Positions 9,720 through 24,674 of a stretch of DNA of 64,000 nt are shown here, one piece after another. Position numbers and translations under genes: made by a program. How positions within the stretch are numbered: the stretch's first letter is position 1; each line of letters opens with the position of its first letter. Below the pieces are notes generated by a model, which was not told where the DNA came from, searched no databases, and saw only the letters and a program-made list of their open reading frames with translations. Source of the DNA: Pteria penguin. Taxonomy: Eukaryota; Mollusca; Bivalvia; Pterioida; Pteriidae. The stretch spans positions 41,777,585 to 41,841,584 of the forward strand of contig CM068580.1 in assembly GCA_035048485.1 (NCBI GenBank), in the 5' to 3' direction.

Positions 9720-12149
9720 ATGACAACAACTATATAGTCCCCTCCAGTTTCACTGGCAGGGAACTAATAAACTACTAGTAGTCGGCAAAATCAACATACA
9801 AATATTTCCCAAAAAACAATAACCAAACAAACAAAACAAACAACCCCCCGAACCCCCCAAAAAAACAAAAAAAAAAAAAAAAAGATATTTATTTTTCAAT
9901 TACTTTGTCAATTACTATTGCATATAACCTTTAATTATAGTGCTCATTTAATTGGATCTATATCTATATCTGGTCTACATTTTTAATTAAATATCTATAA
10001 TGAACAACTTACAGAGTTTTCAGGATAACAATTTTTCTCAGTCAAGTGCCATAACCCTCTAAGACGTTTAAGAAATTGAGTAATATTCATAAAATGCCAT
10101 AAACTACTCGTGCACATTTTCAAAATGTCCTGGACCCTTTTGATACCGATTACATCAAATTTTACTCAGTCTTTCAATGATTTTACTGATTTATTGGAAT
10201 ATAAAACGGAAACCTTTCGAATCCCATTTAACATGGGTGCTATATCTATAAAATGATATCAAGAAAAACATAGTGCTGTCCTCTTATAAGTAGCGATTAT
10301 GCTAGATATAGATTTTCTGAAAATTTATATGAACATTTTCATTCAAATGTATTGGATAAGGACAGACATGTAAATATATGCTCTTGTAATTCTTAATGTC
10401 ATACTACCCACATAAAAGTTAAACAAGTGTTATCGCCCATACTTAAATAACGGAAACTATCTTCACTGCCAACAATTCATACAAGACTTAAACATATACA
10501 ATAAAATCGTTTATTTTATTTCCTAACATTTACTGAAACCTGATCGACAAAGTCAATGTATACCGCGTCGTACACTGACCTTTATGTGAAATAGGTTCAA
10601 CGAAATAATTATTCATACTACGATGTATATGTACGGTACGTGTAATTTTTTCAAGATTGCATATATCCATACATGTATGTCTTGCAAACACAATATCTTT
10701 CCCCATCCACTCTGAAACATACATATTTCCCCTTCATACTGCTTCTTTCAAGACGACAACAATGAACCAAGAGCGCGTGGGACGAATTATGTTTTATCCG
10801 CTTTAAAATAGAGTTAATGAATGACATAATTACTTGTGTTTTATTTCATTGATCGAACCTGAAATCCCTTATGCCAAATTCTGAAATCGAACCCAGAATT
10901 CTATCAAAGTTTGCTACGAGCTCTAACTAAGCTTCCTTTAAAACCTTGCACGTAATGAAGATGTACCACCCTGACTCAAAAACAAAATTACAGAACAAAC
11001 GAGTCCAGAAAGTTGCATTATACCCTATGATTTCGGATATGTAATCATATTTTAGTAGGATGTATAAAAGAACGAGTTGGTATAACTCGCTCAGGTATTT
11101 TATTTTGGCATCTTTTGGGTTTTCCTGGTGAATAGAAACGTAAAATTTTCTAATACAAACATCTTTTATCAATACACTGTAGACAAGTGCACTGTAAACT
11201 ACGTTCGCAACATGGATATCTTTTGTTACATTAAATGCGTCTTATTTTACTAAGTTAAAGCGAAGGCAGAAACTCCATTTCCATCTGTAATATCAAATAC
11301 ACAAGCCATGGACAAGTTTTCGTAACCACGCAGGAAGCGACGACGAAAGGATAAACTCTTCTGATTCATAACAATAGTAGTTCTATTGTCTTATGTTCAA
11401 ATACATGTAGAAGGAGGCAAACCTCGATATGTAACAACTATGAGTGAAACAATGTTGAATCGAATTTACAAGAAATAAAAATAGAATTAATAAAGATGAT
11501 TTTTATGATTTTGAAGTTAAAAAATGTCACTATTCATTAAATTATTGACAGAAACCGCCTTGTTTAAATAGCCAAAAGAACTAAAAGTTTGAAATGCTCA
11601 AATACATATATTAGATTATTATTATATATACTATAAGAATTACTTCTTAGGACTTCAATAACTTCATTGGAAGTATCTATGAATACCTCTCTCTCTCAAC
11701 TCAGTATTAGATCGTGTAATTTTACCCGTCCATCACTTCTTAGGTAATGATAGTAATTTCTGCTTATTTTGTCTTTACTTATTTTAGAATGGTATATGAT
11801 GTGTCAAGGGTTAGTTTATCTTTATGATTTTGGTGGTTAATTAAAAAATCCAATTCAGACAAAACAACTTCATTCTCTTTTATTTCATTTGAAAATCCGA
11901 CTATAGAATCATACATGGCGGGCCTTACTGGCCGTCAGAAGAAGTTTATTCTTCCCGATCTCGTCATCGTCTGACGATTTGGGTTTTCACTTGCCACGTT
12001 TGACTGCTTTAGTTTTACTGCTTACTAAGTAGTGGTGTTGAGTAAACTGTCTGTCGTTCGTATTAGGTTTGTTTATTTGGTGGAAAGTTATTAGATCCCT
12101 GATTTCGACACAATTGTGAGAATGGTACTTTCAGTCCATTAGTTGTCCA
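9720..12149. other. Long stretch without a recognised gene
   Basis: AT-rich with A/C homopolymer-rich sequence near 9840-9885. The 60-80 residue frames here show no family motif. I see nothing that can be named. Confidence 0.4.
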
Positions 12150-12580
12150 TTTCTGATTTCATAAATCCTTAAAAGATCTAGTGTGACGCTTCATAATTGC
12201 AAAATATCTAGACCTATTTCCAAATTACAAAACTCTGACTTATATAAAAACCACCTGAGAGATAATGATATTTGTATTTGTGGAGGTGTAGAAACAGCCG
12301 TTCATTACTTCTATGATTGTAAATTATATGACAACATTCGGTCATCAACTATCCATGCTATACATGTTAATACAAACATTGATATATTACTATCTGGGTG
12401 CCCTATGTATAATAACGATGTAAACGAGGAGATATTCAAACATGTGCACAACTTCATTATAAAGAGTAAACGTTTCTAATATTACCTAGTAGATTAATAC
12501 TCTATCTGCTCTGCAACCAATTTTTTTTTCTCCATTTAGGTTATTGTACTTTATTCCATTATAAGTTTAGGACTCATATG
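12150..12580 (+). mobile_element. 3' end of a LINE (zinc-knuckle tail)
   Basis: A frame from 12183 to 12479 ends with features typical of the C-terminus of many LINE polyproteins: a CxC...H...C knuckle (CICGG, then HYFYDC), LYDNIR, a C-terminal helix and a final RF. The reverse transcriptase and endonuclease are missing, so this is a 5'-truncated copy. AT-rich sequence and TGTA-rich simple repeats follow. Confidence 0.6.
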
Positions 12581-12589
12581 AATGTAATT

Positions 12590-12870
12590 AAATGTGAATA
12601 TATGTATATGTGTGTATGTATACAGTGATGTGTGTATGTATGTGTAAGTGTGTGTGAATGCATGTATATGTGCATGGATGCGTACATGTATGTGTTAGTA
12701 TATGCGTTCATATGAATAATTGTTAATTTGTAGAATATGTGTATGTATGTGTGTATGTGTATGTATGTATATGTATATGTGTGTGTATGTGTGTATATTT
12801 ATATATGTGTATATGTACATATGTATATATATATGTGTGTGTATATATGTCTACATGTAGGCCTATACAC
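12590..12870. repeat. TGTA/TGTG-rich simple repeat
   Basis: Degenerate GTATATGTGTGTATG-like sequence with TGTA, TATG and CATG steps. The plus-strand frame rich in Tyr, Val and Cys comes from the repeat and is not a protein. Confidence 0.8.
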
Positions 12871-13254
12871 GTTTTTTCATATTTGTACATATGTGAAGTA
12901 GCATGCTATGTATACATGGCAAACCGACTTAATTATATCTTACAAATGGCTACATATGTACCTATGTATAACTGTTTATATACATAAATGTAATTCTGTA
13001 CTGTATTTGAATACTGGTTTACCACTACTTTTATACTTGTATCTACTAGTGATTGCATATTTACATGTTTCTACGTGTATTTGTATCTGTATAAATACTA
13101 ATACTTTATTCACGTCGGCCTATCATAAATGTATTTAAAATTTTGTACAAATGGAGAGAGCTTTATATAAGCTATCTGCTTGCTGCTGAATCCATAAATT
13201 GATGCATATGTATATATCTTGTTAATGTATATTTTTCACAATAAATACTGTTTA

Positions 13255-13410
13255 AATCAATTACAATCATTTTGTTTTCTTACTATGAGGCAGTCATTCA
13301 TACAATGGTTACCTTTGACGCGTTTATTACTGCAAAATATCTAGACTTATTTCCAAATTACAATCATTTTGTTTTCTTACTATGAGCCTGTCATTCATAC
13401 ATTGTTACCT
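13255..13410. repeat. ~50-bp direct duplication around a LINE scrap
   Basis: ATCATTTTGTTTTCTTACTA and CATTCATACA.TG.TTACCTT occur twice, near 13265 and near 13364. Between them lies a ~35-base piece (CAAAATATCTAGAC..ATTTCCAAATTACAA) that also occurs inside the LINE tail at 12197-12231. Confidence 0.7.
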
Positions 13411-13772
13411 TGTTCATTATTTTACTTATAGTGTTTTGCTGAAGAAATGTATACCGATCGCAAAGCAGTGAGTCTACGAGGCGAGGACAGAGACTTTATA
13501 TAACTTGTCACGGTGTATGCCTATGCGCACAGAGCAGAAGAAAATGTAATCCTGACCATGATTTGAGGACGCCTATAGATAATTACCGTATTAACAAGTA
13601 ATTGTAGTATAGACTGTAGGCAGTCATATTAAACGCGACTTGTATTTCGTTCCTCTACGATACTCTCCATGTACAAGTCGTTTTTGATAATTGTATTTAA
13701 ATTGATGCAAGTATATGGAACTCGAATATGCTCAGACACAGTCTCATATTTTCTGTCAGCGGCACTTGTTAT

Positions 13773-14034
13773 AAGCCGACGTAGCCCAATTAGTAAGGTG
13801 TTTGGTTCGTCACCGAAACGTCTTGGGTTCGAGTGCCACAACTGGCTCGTCGACTTCCTGTCTTACGGATGAGTCAGTGAAATAGAAATCGAACTCCTGT
13901 GTAATGATAGATGTAACACTGTCTAAGGTGGCCTCGGTGCATTGTTCTAAATCTCTCTGCAATGCATAAGGCAGCTGACGTCATTATAAAAGTGAAAATA
14001 ATCGTGGAATGACGTAAACAAGAATCAAACAAAC
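13773..14034 (+). mobile_element. Diverged tRNA-derived SINE
   Basis: The head starts AGCCGACGTAGCCCAATTAG and contains a B box, GGGTTCGAGTGCC. Then come a CCTGTCTTACGGATGAGTCAG segment, GCAATGCATAAGGCAGCTG, and the tail TGACGTAAACAAGAATCAAA. The order matches the SINE at 22984-23258 with many substitutions. Confidence 0.75.
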
Positions 14035-16993
14035 ACAGCAATTTTGATGTAATGTCATGTTTGATTTTTCATATACAGTTTAGATGTCTTCAAGAGAACC
14101 TTGAGATCATTTGAAAGAGTTTCATTAGTTAAAATGCTTGTCAAATATGTCTCTACTTTCAAGGGTTAAAAAAAAGTTCTTTGTGCATTAGAAGACTCAA
14201 AAGGCCTCATACAAAATTAAATATCTCAAAAGGGTTTCAACCGTTACAATATCTATCTACGAAGACATGTTCTGTAAAATATTACACCAGTTTTTAAAGT
14301 TAAGTTTTCAGAAATAGACATGAAGACATGCTAGGGGTTTCCCCACAACATATATGTGGCATTCGAGGAGCACTTTTTCTTGCTACTGTCCTTTTCTAAC
14401 TTTAAATTTAGTGATTTAAAAAGAAAAGGACACTACCTACCATAATTCCAATGGACACTTGTTTGTATTTATGTTTGTCTCTTCCTCTTTGGAAAGTATA
14501 TGAGTCAATGCATAATAGCTGGCCGAACTTACCACTTATATTTATAACAAAACATGAAGAAAACATGTTGAAATGACTGAATTATGCCATCGTTATCTGC
14601 AAGCTGTAGTTTGTGATGGCTAACTTAGAGTTTCTCATTGACATTGCTGCCATTTTCCTTATAAATCTTTTTTGTATACTGACGATTTGATAAATTTTCC
14701 CACCATCAGCCTTTACTAAGGCGATTGCGTGTCGGATGAACGTCTGACAACGCCCTGTCTATCAAAAGAAATGTATTGGTAATGGAAATAATTGATTGTA
14801 CATGGAGTTATTATTAGCCCGTCTATACCTTAATGGTGTGATATCACACATCCCGACTGTAGCTTTATATTGATTATGATGAGGCATACCGTTTACACTC
14901 TTATAACTACATGCCTAATTAATTTTGTTAACGCTAACCAATCATCATCGCGGATTTGTCCAGCGATAGGGGATGCTCCCTCTCCCATAACACCCGATCC
15001 CACCTCTAATTTTTTCAGGACCCATGATTGCTCTCTCCCAACTTTGTATTGTACACTTGGACACAGCTAACATTCATTATAAATCTGAAATATTATCTTT
15101 TCATCTTTTAGATATGAAGGTCATGGTCATTATCTCGAGGTCATTAATTTTCTTATCCACTCATAAGGTTACAATTGCTTACATGTACACTAACCAAGTA
15201 TTAACTTTCGTGTTATTGCAGTCATTGTCAAGAATAACAATGTCATTTACTGTGGTGTCTGTTGAAAATGCTCCGCCGGATTCCTCATGACTTCAATGTG
15301 CCCGCTCTTCATTAAAATCAAAACATGACAGATGTACCGAAAACTGGACTGAGATTCATTTGCGATCTGCGGGCATTTTCACAAAATTTCGCAAGTTCTT
15401 CCGTAAGGTTTTCTTGAGTACGGATTCTTTAATGACTTTTAAAGGATTTATTTTGTACGTATACATGTAAAAGAAAATGTTTGCAGAACTGATATTAAAC
15501 TTCACTCACTGTCATACTTTAAATCTTCAACTAGTACAACAACAATATATAAATTTTGCAAACATTTTAATACATGTATATGGTTGAATGTAAATAAAGC
15601 TGTCAATGGCATGCATATGTGTCTTTATAACTTTTGATATTTATCAAAAGTGATCACAAGACTAGATAAATATCAAAAGTTATAAGAAGACACATAGTTT
15701 ATCTTTGTCGCATTTCCTTCGATGCTATAAATTTCAAATATTTGAAAATAACTTGGGTGGGCGTTTTATTTATTTATTTCTAGAACTGGCATAGACAGAA
15801 ATCATTGTGCATGCTGTAAGTTTACTGAGCATTTGGCATATCGTTTTCACTAAGATTTAATATTATACACATTAAACACAAGGATATCGATAAACTTAAA
15901 GTATTTAAAACCATTTCATAAAATATGTATCCAGTGGATAAATCTAAGCAAAATGAAATATGATCCTACAATGAGGCATTGTAAGTAGCCAAACGTATGC
16001 ATGTCATAGCTGATAGCTGCTGGGTGGCTACAGATTTGCGAATTCGGGGTGTATCTGGGGATACAGTTCTACCTTGTGCTTTATAAAGTTTTCTTTCTTT
16101 GTACTTTTTTTCTTGTTTTTAAATAGATGAATTTACATCATAAAACAGAGTTGGACCCAATCTCGAAAATTTTATCTCAAAAGAATCCAGCTAACAACAT
16201 TTCTAGATCCGCACCTACAATATGTTGTGGAAGATCATTAGACAAGCAACAATACAATATAATTATTATATTAAAACCAAACTTAACACTAACAGAGTTC
16301 CTAGAGAGCTAGGACCATCAGCACTTCTATGCTTGAAACGCCCAAAACGCTACTATATATGTACTTGTATCTTTTGCACATCAAGTTACGTGGTCCAAAT
16401 GATTGATTCTTTATCACTTGATTTTGTAGTGGTGTATTGGCATGTTGTCTCCATGCGTATATCTTATGAATGTATTTATACAAGATGGAGTATAAATGGG
16501 CCTATAGAACTCATCAGAATACCTCTTTATTTTCATTTTAATGTTATATTTACGACTTGCATATACCTATAGGAAACATATCTCTAAAATAAGTGGGTTG
16601 TTTTTCATTGCTAACCATTCAAATCGTCCCAGCAGAGTACCACGTCGTGGACATTCTGACACATTATATAATTAAGAAACACGTAAACTGATCATTTGTA
16701 CTAAAAATGATCCTTTGAAACAATGGTACAAGTTCAAAAGGAAAAAAAAGGCAATGCCCTGAAATTCTGTTTCTGATTGGAAAAGAAACACAGGCTCAGG
16801 GAAGACGACCTCAGAGTGAAGTTTGGTGAGATTAACTGTCTAAACGCCATACACATTCATAACATGTACATTATTTAAAAAATTCACTGTTGCATATAGG
16901 TATTAAATACAAAATGCATGATGTGAATAGTTGACTTGGAAATTTAACTGTGAATAATCGAAGCAACAAGATTACATCCACAACACATCAAAA
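14035..16993. other. Unassigned region downstream of the unknown gene
   Basis: No exon-like frame is recognisable. It includes the hairpin at 15617-15695. Its right part is the presumed 3' flank of the minus-strand gene ending at 16994; a minus-strand AATAAA at 16526-16531 is a possible poly(A) signal for that gene. Confidence 0.35.
15617..15695. repeat. Hairpin, 29-bp arms
   Basis: ATGTGTCTTTATAACTTTTG (continuing to 15645) and its near-exact complement at 15665-15695 flank a 19-base loop. It looks like a small foldback or MITE remnant. Confidence 0.75.
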
Positions 16994-17938
16994 TCATAAA
17001 GACGTTTCTAGCAGTCGTTTGGCCGTGGACAGTTTTGGAGATTTGGCGACATTATGTAGACGAGATTCGCTATCTCCAGGCTTTGGCACCGGACTATTGT
17101 CATCTGACTGGCATTCACTGGAAAATACTTCGTCACTGTTCTCTGACTGCGACCGATGTCGACATACAAGATCTGATGACGTCATTGATGACTTCGAATG
17201 CTCATTCCAACTGAGATTTCGTCCTCGTAATGATCGGTTTCCAAATTCAGAAAAACTCTCTGTACTACTGACCGTTGGAATGCCAATAGTAGATTTAACA
17301 GAGGAATCTATGGTTTCAACAGACCCGAAATAATCCGAAGTGGAACTTTCTGCTCGACTATGTTTAACATTGACATTTTCACCCGGTTTACTACTTGGTT
17401 CTCGTTTCAGTTCACAAGATTTGGTATTTGTTGTAGAAGTCGTTAGATGGTTAGACGAAGGACGAACAGTGTCTGTCACTTTTGACTTCTCACTGACGTG
17501 AAGAGTTGAAGAACTGCCGTACTGTCGCATAACGGCCCGCATTGGACCTGGGAAGTTATATTGCAACTTCATCTCAGAAATCAACTGCGCAGTCGTCACC
17601 GAATGTGTTCTTTCAGTAATGATTGAGTCAACTTGGAAGCTAGGTCTTCGCGACCTGAAACGCGAAGGAACATGAGAAGTTTCTTTTTCTGGATGACTTC
17701 CGGTTGTGCAATTTTTATAATAGTCGCTGTCTATCTGAATACTCGCACGTCGCCCCTTGATCCCGATTGGTAGTTTTGTTTCAGAATGTCTAGTGATTGC
17801 TCTAGGAGGGCTTGGTATGTCTGTATTCATGCTTGTACACGAAGAACTTCTTTCCTCATTTTGGTCCGTAAGGTTTTCCTCTAGTATAGACGACAAGAGT
17901 GAGCCAGGAACGCTGTGCGGAGAACGATGATGATTTGT
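16994..17938 (-). CDS. Unrecognised gene, long terminal exon
   Basis: This exon opens after a clear acceptor (TTTTAACAG) in phase 0 and runs 314 residues to a TGA at 16994-16996. The protein is Ser/Thr-rich, basic and poor in hydrophobics, so probably disordered. It contains two similar arginine-serine patches: GRRASIQIDS near residue 61 and SRRPSFQVDS near residue 95, both resembling basophilic-kinase sites (RRxS). No catalytic or membrane motif is visible. It joins in frame to the exon at 18673-18760. I do not recognise the family; a cytoskeletal or signalling scaffold is possible but is inference only. Confidence 0.75.
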   Translation of the reverse strand, partial: TNHHRSPHSVPGSLLSSILEENLTDQNEERSSSCTSMNTDIPSPPRAITRHSETKLPIGIKGRRASIQIDSDYYKNCTTGSHPEKETSHVPSRFRSRRPSFQVDSIITERTHSVTTAQLISEMKLQYNFPGPMRAVMRQYGSSSTLHVSEKSKVTDTVRPSSNHLTTSTTNTKSCELKREPSSKPGENVNVKHSRAESSTSDYFGSVETIDSSVKSTIGIPTVSSTESFSEFGNRSLRGRNLSWNEHSKSSMTSSDLVCRHRSQSENSDEVFSSECQSDDNSPVPKPGDSESRLHNVAKSPKLSTAKRLLETSL

Positions 17939-18542
17939 CTGTTAAAAGTACAATGACTAAATTAGACCTGTATGTTACTGACCAAGCATATTTCTTAAAA
18001 AGGAGAACTTATATTTCAGTGAATAAAACTTACTGATTTATCATGTATTTGAACCTTTCATAGACTAATTTGTTGGTTGGTTGGTTGATGAACAGGTATA
18101 TGTATCAATTAACAGATTTTTTTGCCACATCCTAACATGGAAGAAGAACGATACGATGAAGATTTCGACTGCTTAACCAGTAGTTAAAGTTTTGAAGAAA
18201 ACACAGAATCGCATTTACTCATTTATTATTCATATATTTATCATTCATTCATTATTTACTTTTTTTAATCATTTATCTATCCATTTACTTATTTATTTAA
18301 ATTTTTTATAATTCATTTATCTGTTTAATTACTATTTGCTTACTTATTACTATTTTTTTCATTTATCTATTCCTTTATTTATCTATTTTTGAGGTTGAGT
18401 TCAGATTGTGTTTAAGATAAGTTGTAGTATTAAAATATGCCTCATCCACTACTTACTACATCTTAAATCATAATATTTTTACAAAATCATAATACTTATT
18501 ATCACTTCACTATTTCAACAATTAAAATACTAAAAAAAACCC

Positions 18543-18647
<105 letters not shown>

Positions 18648-18672
18648 GCACATCGTGATCACCAGTACTCAC

Positions 18673-18760
18673 AGACACGTGTTCGATTTTTCCGAGATCA
18701 AGCATGTTATTATCAGGAAATTTGAACGCCTCGTTTAGTGTGAGGAGACAGAGCTCCTTC
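18673..18760 (-). CDS. Unrecognised gene, internal exon
   Basis: An 88-nt exon lies between an acceptor (GATACAG at 18761) and a strong GTGAGT donor. The first base completes a codon begun upstream. The remaining 29 codons read KELCLLTLNEAFKFPD then NNMLDLGKIEHVS, a helical-looking segment, and end in phase 0, matching the next exon at 17938. The (TA)n tract at 18545 lies just inside the following intron. Because the first coding exon (24360) ends in phase 0 while this one needs two bases from upstream, at least one more exon lies between them. Confidence 0.65.
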
Positions 18761-19679
18761 CTGTATCATGTACTTTTATAAAGATAAAATCATAGAAAAC
18801 TTGTTACAATGCATATATTGACATCGCTTCTGCGTAAAATCATAAATTTTAATACCATTATCCTTCCCCAATGTTCATGCTATGACAAAGTTATTTTTAT
18901 TGGGAAGTTTGTGTGTGGCTTAGATGTTCCCTTATTGGTAAGAGTTTGTGATAATTTAAATGGATATCTAACAGTAACCTGTTAAAATCTTGATCGAGGA
19001 GGAGTTGACAAACAGTTGGATGTATGGTTTATATAAACCTAAAATAAAGAAAGTTGTGCAATTCTTGCTGGAAATTGAGAAATTGAAATTCTTGGAAACA
19101 GGAATGACAATGCTTTTACTCTGGTTATGAAGTACTTTGTCAATTTTCCCTTCCTAGTATACGTAAATTTATCACTCACTGGCTTACACTTCTACAATTA
19201 CCCACAATCGATGAGGCTTAACATTCCGAGGCTATGTCGGAATGTGGCATCCTGCCTGACTTATAGTAAAGTCCATTGACGGAATGAATGATCCATAAGC
19301 CACCCAGCGAGAGACTGTATAAAGTAGGATACTAAAGGCCGCGACATTCTACCTAATGAAGTCTTTTTATCACCTCTTGACAAAATTAGTGGCGAAAATC
19401 AAGAAAAGCGGTTTATATAATGACCTGGTTAATATCATGACTACTTCAGTTCTAAATTGAGAAAAAACGAGTCTATTCCAACAGTAATAAGATAAACACT
19501 TATCACTATAAAATCATCCGATTGACTTGTAAAGCAATGCCTTCTTCGCGGCCTAAATATGCGAGAACATTAGAGAATTATACGGGGAAAATGAAAACCC
19601 TTAAATGCGGCCAATATCGACTGGCATAATTTTGCAAATGTGATGGAAACATTTAAAGGCAAATGGGACAAGGAGAGGA

Positions 19680-22295
<2,616 letters not shown>

Positions 22296-22640
22296 AATTT
22301 GGTGGTGGGGGGGGGGATGTTATTTATTTATTTATTTATTTTTTTTTTAAGTGGGGTTCAGGTGGGGTTTTTTTTTTCTTTCTTTTTTTTATGGGGGTAT
22401 CTTTTTTCTATTCTAATTTGGTTTTCCGGCAAGGTTTGTCGTTTTGTTTTTTCTTCTTTCAGTTTAACTTTTGTTTCTCTTTCTGTGTTTTATTTTTGTT
22501 ACTGGGAATGGGGAGGGGGGGGGGTTTATCATTTGTTTGGGATTTTTGAAGGTGGTGTTATTTTCAGTAGATTTTTCTTTTATTTTAGTGATTTTTTAGT
22601 TAGTGTAATATCAGATTTTGTTTCTCAATCTCCTGGTATA
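22296..22640. repeat. G/T-rich strand-skewed tract
   Basis: A 345-bp stretch made almost only of G and T on the plus strand, with G runs of up to 10 and long T runs, plus TTTA repeats. The 119-residue plus frame consists of Phe, Gly, Val, Leu and Ser from this bias and is not credible as a gene. Confidence 0.8.
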
Positions 22641-22983
22641 GGAATCATATTGAAATAACAAAAAATGAATTACGTATATTATTATTCAGGGGATTCTCGG
22701 TAGGAATTTACCTCCAACTAGTAAATTCAGTAAACAAGACATGACAAAGCTTCATCACACCGGTCATTCTCTCAGTCTGTGTCTGGTGATGGGAGTAGGT
22801 ATGATGTCAACCGTAGGAGTGAATAAAATTGACACTTCATGCGAATTCGATAAGAACCAAAATCACACTCAGTCATCATGGTCACCATTCGTAGATTTTA
22901 TCCACGTCATGTTATTTGTTCACAAACTATTACTTATTTAGAGATTGTATTCCTATTTCATGTAATAGATATTATATAATATT

Positions 22984-23258
22984 GATAAGCCGGCGTGGCC
23001 TAGTGGTATCGCGCTGGACTCCTGATAGGGAGGCCGGGGTTCGAGTCCCGCTCTGGTCATGCCGGTGTCCTGTCTTTCGGATGAGACAGTAAAAACCGAG
23101 GCCCCGTGTCGTGGTATGCATGGCACGTTAAAGACCTCTCACTGCTTCGGGTGGGTCCGTTGCAAAGGTCCAAATTTGTATGCCCCGCATCAGGCAGATG
23201 CCGTCACCATATACGTGAAATACTCGTGGTGTGACGTTAAACAAAAATCACTCAATCA
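22984..23258 (+). mobile_element. tRNA-derived SINE, well-preserved copy
   Basis: A tRNA-like head carries an A box (TGGCCTAGTGG) and B box (GGGTTCGAGTCCCG). A conserved body follows (GGTGTCCTGTCTTTCGGATG, CATGGCACGTTAAAGAC, GCATCAGGCAGATGCCGTC) and a tail GTGACGTTAAACAAAAATCA plus ATCAAT. A 10-bp target duplication, ATATAATATT, flanks it (22974-22983 and 23259-23268). The same family is at 55065. Its layout resembles tRNA-headed SINEs such as RUDI described from bivalves, but I cannot confirm the name. Confidence 0.9.
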
Positions 23259-23459
23259 ATATAATATTTATATAACAAAGTAATAATAGAGAAATGCTAT
23301 TTTGTTACATCGATAATTAGTTAATGAATTTATCATGTTTAGTTAAGAATTTTACTCATAAAACAATGTATTATTATTTTCAGTTACAGTAATCCTTTTC
23401 TTTTTATAATTAATTTTATAATAACTTTCACGATATACGCTCCCAGTGACATCGTGTGA

Positions 23460-23705
23460 AACCCATGGTTCCGATCTGCCCCGTGGGTTTGTGAGGTCCA
23501 ATCTACCCCGTGGGTTTGTGAGGTCCGATCTACCCCATGGGTTTGTGAGGTCCGATCTACCCCATGGGTTTGTGAGGTCCGATCTACCCCATGGGTTTGT
23601 GAGGTCCGATCTGCCCCATGGGTTTGTGAGGTCCGATCTACCCCATGGGTTTGTGAGGTCCGATCTGCCCCATGGGTTTGTGAGGTCCGATCTACCCCGT
23701 GAGTT
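23460..23705. repeat. 27-bp minisatellite, about 9 units
   Basis: Tandem GTGAGGTCCGATCTACCCCA plus TGGGTTT. As 27 is a multiple of three, frames stay open on both strands and give peptide repeats (GRSDLTNPW on minus, FVRSDLPHG on plus). No conserved flanking exon supports coding. Confidence 0.9.
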
Positions 23706-24359
23706 TCGCACGATGTCCCAATGATAAAGCGCATTATAAATGTGGGTATACGAAACTCTCCGAAAAACACATTTATTAATTCATTGAATAATTCTTTATC
23801 GATATAAAAAAAATAGGAAACCCCTCCTTTCTCTGTTATAAGGTTCGAGTATGAGAAATACAACCCAATTAAAACATTTAGACTTTGTTTAAAATATCAT
23901 TAGTTAGACATACAAAATACATGCAAGATGTTCAAAATGTAAACGATCAAATATTAGTGTTGGGCGAGTGTTAAATTTTCATTTCGTCTTGCTAAAATCA
24001 CTGCAAGCATATCTACAAAATAAATCCATTAAAATACAACACTTTTTCCACACCAAGAATGAAATTTTTGAGAGAATTAAAATTGCGATTTTTTGTTTTA
24101 TTTCTTTATCAGTTACAGAACACCTGCGAGTATTTAGAAATATGAAACATAATACAATTACAAAAAGAAATAAAAATATTTACTCAGCAGGTCGCTTTAA
24201 TTTAACTTTGGGGAAGTCAAAATTTATTAAAAAGCAATCGTTTTAAAAACAGATACTAATACTTTTAACAAAACATAAGTTAAATTCAGTCATTCAATCA
24301 ACATGGATTTAAGTTAAATAAAAGTAGTAGATAAAACATATATATTTCAAATGTCGCAC

Positions 24360-24674
24360 CTGTTCATATTCTTTGTGATAATCGTGTGTGACGTCCTCCA
24401 CCAAGCGCTGCTGGGCCTCGCGAAGTAGCTTCAGCTCCTCCAACCCCTCCCTACCTGCATCCAGACGGAGTTTCACTCGAGAGTCTGGACGCTGTAAAAT
24501 ATTGACACGAATGCCCCCAGGAAGTTTATCCAGACTGCGACTTCTGGGTTTGAACTCGGGGGCCTTCTTCGGTGTACGGGTATACTGAATAATTGACTCC
24601 GTGTCCGTCATGGAACTTCCACTACCCAAATACTTCGACATGGTACCATCCGTGGAATCCGAGATGGAGCCCAT
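24360..24674 (-). CDS. Unrecognised gene, first coding exon
   Basis: ATG at 24674 is preceded by an in-frame TGA six codons upstream, supporting the start. The exon encodes 105 residues and ends EYEQ before a GTGCGA donor in phase 0. The first ~60 residues are polar with an SRSLDKLPGG patch. Residues 70-105 form a charged amphipathic helix (EELKLLREAQQRLVEDV) with coiled-coil character. I link it to the exons at 18673 and 16994 because of strand, order and matching style; no transcript shows this. Splicing to those exons needs an additional exon of length 2 modulo 3. An internal ATG at codon 12 is an alternative start. Confidence 0.65.

Noticed and set aside
12739..13138. Tyr/Val/Cys-rich frames
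   Set aside because: They arise from the TGTA/TGTG simple repeat; no conserved feature.
16222..16572. 116-residue plus-strand frame
   Set aside because: No family motif, AT-rich composition, and it lies in the presumed 3' flank of the minus-strand gene.
22299..22658. 119-residue hydrophobic frame, plus strand
   Set aside because: It is produced by the G/T-rich skewed tract; no splice sites or family motif, and composition explains the apparent membrane character.
22984..23060. Functional tRNA genes at SINE heads (also 13773, 55065, 53636)
   Set aside because: A and B boxes are present, but they continue into a shared SINE body with target duplications, and the acceptor stems do not pair.
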